From contig NZ_SLVX01000021.1 of assembly GCF_004341885.1 (NCBI RefSeq), positions 1 to 64,000 of the forward strand: a stretch of DNA of 64,000 nt. The letters are read 5' to 3'. Source of the stretch: Shinella granuli. GTDB taxonomy: Bacteria; Pseudomonadota; Alphaproteobacteria; Rhizobiales; Rhizobiaceae. Shown here in pieces: positions 59,341-64,000 of this stretch. How positions within the stretch are numbered: the stretch's first letter is position 1; each line of letters begins with the position of its first letter. Both the position numbers and the translations under genes were made by a program. A model generated the notes under the pieces. The model saw only the letters and a program-made list of their open reading frames with translations, made no database searches and was not told the origin of the DNA.

Positions 59341-59808
59341 ATGAATTCCATTCAGCTCGACGCCATCGACAAGAAGATCCTGAAGGTACTGCAGCGGCGA
59401 GGCGACATCAGCCATGCGGCGCTCGCCGAAGAGGTGGGCGCCTCCAGCGCCTCCTGCTGGCGGCGCATCAAGGCGCTGGAGGAAGCCGGCGTGCTCGGCC
59501 CGACCGTGCGGCTGCTCGATCCCGACCGCATCGGCCGCGGCCTCAACGTCTTCTGCCAGGTGCGCATGAAATCGCACGATCCGGGGGCCCGGCGCGATTT
59601 CGAGCGCTTCGTGCAGACCCATGAGGAGGTGCTGGAATGTTATTCCATGTCCGGCGAGTGGGACTACCTGATCCGCGTCGTGGTCAAGGACGTGCGCGAC
59701 TACGAACAATTGCTGATGCAGGCGATCCTGACGCATGAGGCGGTGGCCAACTCCTCCTCGCATTTCGCGCTGAAGAGCGTGAAATACACCACGGAACTGC
59801 CGCTGTGA
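59341..59808 (+). CDS. bkdR: Lrp/AsnC family regulator (BkdR-like)
   Basis: 155 residues. N-terminal HTH (LDAIDKKILKVLQRRGDISH, AALAEEVGASSASCWRRIKA) and C-terminal RAM (ligand-binding) domain with ECYSMSGEWDYLIRVVVKDV. Divergent from the E1-E2-E3 operon, matching the bkdR-bkd arrangement of pseudomonads, where a branched-chain amino acid turns the regulator into an activator. Confidence 0.9.
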   Translation: MNSIQLDAIDKKILKVLQRRGDISHAALAEEVGASSASCWRRIKALEEAGVLGPTVRLLDPDRIGRGLNVFCQVRMKSHDPGARRDFERFVQTHEEVLECYSMSGEWDYLIRVVVKDVRDYEQLLMQAILTHEAVANSSSHFALKSVKYTTELPL

Positions 59809-59820
59809 CGGGCCGGCCGC

Positions 59821-60726
59821 TCAGGCGCGGCCGCGGCGCTTCAACTGCTGCTCGCGGAAGAAGATGAAGAGGCCCGAGGCGACGATGAAGCCGGCGCCGA
59901 CCAGCATGGCCGGGCGCGGCGCATCGCCGAAGAACATCCAGCCGAAGACGACGGCCCAGAGCAGCAGCGAGTATTGCAGCGGCACAACGGTCGCCGCATC
60001 CGCCAGCTTCAGCGAGCGGTTGACCAGCATGTGCGCGCCCATCGCCACGATGCCGAGCAGGCTGAGGAGGCCGAAATCGACGCCGCTGACCGGCGCCCAG
60101 CCGGCCGGGTCGGCAAGGCACCAGACGCCGGCGAAGATCGCCGCACCCGCCACCTGCCAGAAGACCAGCGTCGTGTCCGGCGCCGCGCGCAGCGTGCGGC
60201 CGAGCACCATGGCGAAGCTGAAGGCGAGGCTGCCGGCAAGCGCGATGAGGGCCGGCAGGGTGAACGTGTCCTTCGACGGCTCCAGCGCGACCACCACGCC
60301 GACGAAGCCGACGATGATCGCCGTCCAGCGCCGCCAGCCCACCTTTTCGCCGAGCAGCAGCGGCGACATGGCGGCGACGTAGATCGGCGCGGCGAGCCAG
60401 TAGGTCATGGCGTCGGCAAGCGGCATGTAGGCGACGGCGAAGTAGAAGCCGGAGGCCTCGAAGGCGAAGAGGCCGGACCGCAGGAGATGCAGCTTCGGCC
60501 GCTCGACATCCACCAGCCGCCGCCAGCCGACCTTCCAGAAGAACGGCGCGAGCACCACCATCGCGGCAAGGCTGCGGATCAGCATGAGCTGGCCGACGGA
60601 ATAGGTCGCGACGAGCCATTTGCCGAGCACGTCGTTCAGCGAGAACATCACCATGCCGAGCAGCATCAGGAGCACGCCGAGGCGGGCGGTGCCCGTGGCG
60701 GGGGAGGAGGCGGTGATGTCGGTCAT
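59821..60726 (-). CDS. EamA/DMT family transporter
   Basis: 301 residues with ten predicted hydrophobic helices in two EamA repeats (GVLLMLLGMVMFSLNDVLGK at 17-36; later PALIALAGSLAFSFAMVLGR). The C-terminus is basic (EQQLKRRGRA), consistent with a cytoplasmic end. Members export amino acids and other metabolites or import nucleotide-linked compounds; no substrate can be given. Tail-to-tail with the bkdR gene (12 bp). Confidence 0.85.
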   Translation of the reverse strand: MTDITASSPATGTARLGVLLMLLGMVMFSLNDVLGKWLVATYSVGQLMLIRSLAAMVVLAPFFWKVGWRRLVDVERPKLHLLRSGLFAFEASGFYFAVAYMPLADAMTYWLAAPIYVAAMSPLLLGEKVGWRRWTAIIVGFVGVVVALEPSKDTFTLPALIALAGSLAFSFAMVLGRTLRAAPDTTLVFWQVAGAAIFAGVWCLADPAGWAPVSGVDFGLLSLLGIVAMGAHMLVNRSLKLADAATVVPLQYSLLLWAVVFGWMFFGDAPRPAMLVGAGFIVASGLFIFFREQQLKRRGRA

Positions 60727-60894
60727 GGCGGAAACCCGGGAACTGAGATGGAAGGGCTGTGACACATTCCGCCCGGCCGATCCAGTCAGCAATATTGATA
60801 GCTGCATAAAGCAACGCACTGCATCGCCGGCCGGTTGATTGCACGAAGCGGCGGTGGAAGAGTGCGGCTCGATATTCTTGACGAGGTTCATTTC

Positions 60895-62679
60895 ATGACG
60901 GACGAAAAGACGGGCAAACGGCGGCTGCGTTCTCAGGACTGGTTCGACAACCGCGAGCATGTCGACATGGCGGCGCTCTATCTCGAGCGCTTCATGAACT
61001 ACGGCATCACGCCGGAGGAGCTGCGGTCCGGCAAGCCGGTGATCGGCATCGCCCAGAGCGGCAGCGACCTGACGCCCTGCAACCGCCACCATGTCGAGCT
61101 CGCCCGGCGCGTGCGCGACGGCATCCGCGATGCCGGCGGCATCCCGATCGAGTTCCCGACCCATCCGATCTTCGAGAACTGCAAGCGGCCGACGGCGGCG
61201 CTCGACCGCAACCTCGCCTATCTCGGCCTCGTCGAGATCCTCTACGGCTACCCGCTCGACGGCGTCGTCCTGACGACGGGTTGCGACAAGACCACGCCCT
61301 CGGCACTGATGGCCGCCTCCACGGTCGATATTCCCGCGATCGTGCTCTCCGGCGGGCCGATGCTGGACGGCTGGCACGAGGGCGACCTCGTCGGCTCCGG
61401 CACGGTGATCTGGCGCGCGCGCCGCAAGCTCGCCGCCGGCACGATCGACGAGGAGGAATTCCTGCAGTCGGCGATGGATTCGGCGCCCTCCATCGGCCAT
61501 TGCAACACAATGGGCACCGCCTCGACGATGAACGCGCTCGCCGAGGCGCTCGGCATGTCGCTGACCGGCTGCGCGGCCATCCCCGCCGCGTACCGTGAAC
61601 GCGGCCAGATGGCCTATCGCACCGGCCGGCGTGCGGTGGAGCTGGTGCTGGAGGATATCCGCCCCTCGTCGATCCTGACGCGAGAAGTCTTCCTCAACGC
61701 GATCCGCGTCAACTCGGCCATCGGCGGCTCGACCAACGCCCAGCCGCATCTGATGGCCATGGCGAAACATGCCGGCGTGGAGCTGGAACCCGAGGACTGG
61801 CAGGTGCACGGCTACGACATCCCGCTGCTTGCCGACGTGCAGCCGGCCGGCCGCTTCCTCGGCGAACGCTTCCATCGGGCCGGCGGCGTGCCGGCGATCA
61901 TGCGCGAGCTGCTCGATGCCGGAAAGCTCGACGGCGACTGTCCGACCGTGACGGGGCGCAGCATGGCGGAAAACCTCGAAGGGCGCGGGGCCAGCGACCG
62001 CGAGGTCATCCGCCCCTATGGCGAACCGCTGAAGGAGCGGGCGGGCTTCCTCGTCCTGAAGGGCAACCTCTTCGACTTCGCCATCATGAAGACCTCGGTC
62101 ATCTCGCAGGAATTCCGCGCACGCTACCTGAGCGAGCCGGGCCGCGAGGGCATCTTCGAGGGGAGGGCGGTCGTCTTCGACGGCTCGGAGGACTATCACA
62201 GGCGCATCAACGATCCGGCGCTCGGCATTGACGAGCGCACCATCCTCGTCATCCGCGGCGCGGGCCCGCTCGGCTGGCCGGGCTCGGCCGAGGTGGTCAA
62301 CATGCAGCCGCCGGACCACCTGCTCAAGCGCGGCATCACCAGCCTGCCGACGATCGGCGACGGGCGCCAGTCCGGCACGGCGGACAGCCCGTCGATCCTC
62401 AACGCCTCGCCGGAAAGCGCCGCCGGCGGCGGTCTCGCCTTCCTGCGCACCGGCGACGTCATCCGCATCGACCTCACGCAGGGGCGGTGCGACATGCTGG
62501 TGGAGGCGGCGGAGATCGAACGGCGCAAGGCGGACGGCATTCCGCCGGTGCCGGCCGATGCGACGCCCTGGCAGCGGATCTACCGCAGGACCGTCACCCA
62601 GCTCTCGGACGGCGCGGTCATCGACGGCGCGGCCGACTTCCGCGGGATCGCCGAGACGCCGCCGCGGCACAACCACTAA
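60895..62679 (+). CDS. xylD: D-xylonate dehydratase-type IlvD/Edd enzyme
   Basis: 594 residues. [Fe-S] cluster cysteines are in the conserved places: SDLTPCNRHH, LTTGCDKTTPSALMAAS and GHCNTMGTASTMNA. The whole N-terminus (RSQDWFDNREHVDMAALYLE, RFMNYGITPEELRSGKP) and the C-terminus (ETPPRHNH) closely follow Caulobacter-type xylonate dehydratase. Converts xylonate (or a related sugar acid) to 2-keto-3-deoxy-xylonate in oxidative pentose pathways. Partner xylB/xylX/xylA-type genes are not in view except an aldehyde dehydrogenase end at the window edge. Confidence 0.85.
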   Translation: MTDEKTGKRRLRSQDWFDNREHVDMAALYLERFMNYGITPEELRSGKPVIGIAQSGSDLTPCNRHHVELARRVRDGIRDAGGIPIEFPTHPIFENCKRPTAALDRNLAYLGLVEILYGYPLDGVVLTTGCDKTTPSALMAASTVDIPAIVLSGGPMLDGWHEGDLVGSGTVIWRARRKLAAGTIDEEEFLQSAMDSAPSIGHCNTMGTASTMNALAEALGMSLTGCAAIPAAYRERGQMAYRTGRRAVELVLEDIRPSSILTREVFLNAIRVNSAIGGSTNAQPHLMAMAKHAGVELEPEDWQVHGYDIPLLADVQPAGRFLGERFHRAGGVPAIMRELLDAGKLDGDCPTVTGRSMAENLEGRGASDREVIRPYGEPLKERAGFLVLKGNLFDFAIMKTSVISQEFRARYLSEPGREGIFEGRAVVFDGSEDYHRRINDPALGIDERTILVIRGAGPLGWPGSAEVVNMQPPDHLLKRGITSLPTIGDGRQSGTADSPSILNASPESAAGGGLAFLRTGDVIRIDLTQGRCDMLVEAAEIERRKADGIPPVPADATPWQRIYRRTVTQLSDGAVIDGAADFRGIAETPPRHNH

Positions 62680-62715
62680 CCATATCCGGTTACCGGACAG
62701 GCCGGAGGCCGAACG

Positions 62716-63594
62716 CTATCCGCGGCGGGCGACGAGGATGCCGGCAAGCACGATCGCCCCGCCGACCGCCTGCATCGCGCCGACGGGCTCGGCGAGCAGG
62801 ATCCAGGCGAGGATGGCGGCGACCACCGGCTGCAGCAGCAGTGTCAGCGAGGAAAAGGCCGTCGGCAGATAGGCGAGCGCATAGGTGACGAGGCCCTGCC
62901 CGCCGACATGGCTGATGAAGGCAAGGCCGAGCAGCATGGCCCAGCCGAAAAGCGTGGCAGGCACCATGTCGACCTCGAAGAACACAGCGACCGGCAGGAT
63001 GCAGATGACCGCGGAAAGGGTCGTCCAGACCATGATGCGCAGCGTGGAGAACCGCGAGCGGACATGGCCGAGCGACAGCATGTAGCAGGCGTAGAAGAAG
63101 GCGGCGACGATGGACGTGGCATCGCCGGCGAGCTGCCCGCCGCCGAGCGCCGACGGCCCGCCCTTCAGGACGAGCACGCCGATCAGCGCCAGCCCGAGGC
63201 CCGCCAGGAAGACCGGCGTGATGCGCGTGCGGAAGAGCAGCCAGGAGCCGAGCGTCACGAAGACCGGCGCGAGATTGGCCAGGAGCGTCGCATTGGCGAC
63301 GGAGGTCATGTGCAGCGACAGGTGCCAGGCGGCAAGGTCGGCGGCGAGGAACACGCCCGGCAGCAGCAGGAAGAAGTGGTCGCGCGGCCTCGCCGGCCGC
63401 TCTTCGCCCTGCTTCGTCGCCCGCCAGAGCAGCAGGAACGGCAGCAGGGCCAGCGCGACGCGCCAGAACGCCGTCGCCATCGGCCCGATTTCGGAGAGGC
63501 GCACGAAGATCGGCGAACCGCCGATGGCGACCCCGCCGGCGAGGAGGGCGATCACGGCAAGGCGGCTTTTCGGGGAGGCGGTAATCGGCGACAA
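62716..63594 (-). CDS. EamA/DMT family transporter
   Basis: 292 residues, ten hydrophobic segments in two repeats (LAVIALLAGGVAIGGSPIFV; AGDATSIVAAFFYACYMLSL). A TTG start at 63594 is used because no ATG gives the first helix and an in-frame stop lies upstream; RBS is weak. Convergent with xylD. Distinct in sequence from the other DMT gene at 59821. Substrate unknown. Confidence 0.8.
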   Translation of the reverse strand: MSPITASPKSRLAVIALLAGGVAIGGSPIFVRLSEIGPMATAFWRVALALLPFLLLWRATKQGEERPARPRDHFFLLLPGVFLAADLAAWHLSLHMTSVANATLLANLAPVFVTLGSWLLFRTRITPVFLAGLGLALIGVLVLKGGPSALGGGQLAGDATSIVAAFFYACYMLSLGHVRSRFSTLRIMVWTTLSAVICILPVAVFFEVDMVPATLFGWAMLLGLAFISHVGGQGLVTYALAYLPTAFSSLTLLLQPVVAAILAWILLAEPVGAMQAVGGAIVLAGILVARRG

Positions 63595-63890
63595 GGCGGC
63601 GGTCCGGATATCAGTCGTGGCAGCGAGCTATCAGACCGCATCCGCTTCAACCAGCCGGGCAGCGCTAATTTAGAGGAAAAGTTTGGGGCATGTGAAAAGG
63701 CGACGCCCTTTCGGCACCCCGCCCCCCCAAAAAATGCCAAAGCCACCCGCTCTCTCCGCCGGCAACACTCACCCAGCCTCTCCTCCGTCATGGTCGGGCT
63801 TGACCCGACCATCCACGCTCCGGTCACGCCGGTGAATCCTCGGGTCAAGCCCGAGGATGACGTCTTTCTTTGTGGGCGCCGCCTCGCGCC
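63595..63890. repeat. Intergenic region with dispersed inverted-repeat arms
   Basis: 296 bp without a gene. 63787-63811 is a palindromic arm (GGTCGGG-cttga-CCCGACC), and 63837-63861 is identical to the arm at 27729-27753 (CCTCGGG-tcaag-CCCGAGG). Same rhizobial-type element family as at 27666-27753. The rest shows a short run of C and A (63720-63735) and no other signal. Confidence 0.75.
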
Positions 63891-64000
63891 TCAGGCCGCG
63901 TCCGGCCGATGCACGGTCTTCACCTCGAGGAAATCCTCCAGGCCGAACAGACCGCCCTCGCGGCCGTTGCCGGACTGCTTGTAGCCGCCGAAGGGGCTGC
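63891..64000 (-). CDS. Aldehyde dehydrogenase, C-terminal fragment (runs off the window)
   Basis: The last 35 codons and stop of a minus-strand gene, reading [20 protein letters not shown] then [14 protein letters not shown]. PFGGxKxSGxGRE followed by an acidic FLEVKTV tail is the usual end of NAD(P)-dependent aldehyde dehydrogenases. It may act with the neighbouring xylonate dehydratase (for example on 2-ketoglutarate semialdehyde) but only the C-terminus is visible. Confidence 0.85.
   Translation of the reverse strand, partial: SPFGGYKQSGNGREGGLFGLEDFLEVKTVHRPDAA

Noticed and set aside
1-64000. CRISPR arrays, tRNA/rRNA genes, insertion sequences, integrases
   Set aside because: No regularly spaced repeats, no tRNA cloverleaf-like CCA ends next to integrases, and no transposase signatures were seen. 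The ETF-QO remnant is the only sign of rearrangement.

Overview
The window is about 64 kb of GC-rich, gene-dense DNA. It looks like part of a repABC replicon (plasmid, megaplasmid or chromid) from a Rhizobiaceae-type alphaproteobacterium such as Rhizobium, Ensifer or Shinella. The genus is inferred only from a repABC cassette with an antisense RNA, DUF2585 and DUF6074 proteins, rhizobial-style dispersed palindromes and the dense transporter and catabolic content. I see no tRNA, rRNA, CRISPR array, phage or complete insertion sequence.

Layout. 0-3.4 kb: TonB-dependent siderophore receptor with an AraC regulator. 3.4-10 kb: tripartite tricarboxylate transporter (tctCBA) beside a DctB/DctD-type two-component system. 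10-11.6 kb: UPF0303 protein, LysE exporter and DUF6074 protein. 11.6-15.9 kb: repA-repB-repC on the minus strand, with an antisense RNA gene between repB and repC, an operator palindrome at the repA promoter, and a WGR-domain protein. 15.9-20.2 kb: homogentisate branch of tyrosine degradation (MarR regulator, hmgA, fahA, maiA). 20.2-20.8 kb: VapBC toxin-antitoxin pair. 20.9-24.8 kb: gabT-gabD for GABA use, with a divergent MerR-XRE-cupin regulator. 25-31.7 kb: sulfur-source uptake (metQNI for methionine, tauABC for taurine) and an Rrf2 regulator. 31.8-33.6 kb: LysR and SDR pair.

33.7-53.3 kb is the most interesting block. A LacI repressor controls a branched-chain-type ABC importer followed without clear breaks by GST, intradiol ring-cleavage dioxygenase, SDR, BKACE-type beta-keto acid cleavage enzyme, zinc-type dehydrogenase, a ligand-less cupin, gamma-carbonic-anhydrase-like protein and an alpha/beta-hydrolase whose catalytic Ser is Ala. 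A second unit holds an acyl-CoA dehydrogenase with Asp at the usual catalytic Glu, etfBA, an AraC regulator and a two-subunit molybdenum hydroxylase of the nicotinate/isoquinoline dehydrogenase type. It ends in a truncated ETF-ubiquinone oxidoreductase start. I read this as an uncharacterised catabolic pathway for an aromatic or N-heteroaromatic compound: uptake, hydroxylation, intradiol cleavage, reduction, then CoA-dependent beta-keto acid cleavage and acyl-CoA oxidation. The substrate is not known.

53.3-59.8 kb: a degenerate acyl-CoA dehydrogenase-like protein, then a branched-chain 2-oxoacid dehydrogenase complex (fused E1 alpha-beta, E2, E3) with a divergent Lrp/BkdR regulator. 59.8-64 kb: DMT transporter, xylonate dehydratase (xylD), second DMT transporter and the C-terminus of an aldehyde dehydrogenase running off the end.

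A recurring non-coding theme is a strong hairpin immediately after each solute-binding-protein gene (tctC, metQ, tauA and the 35-kb binding protein). These probably set the binding protein at a higher level than its membrane partners. Start codons were chosen from ribosome-binding sites and family alignment by eye. No database search was run, so functional names rest on motif recognition.
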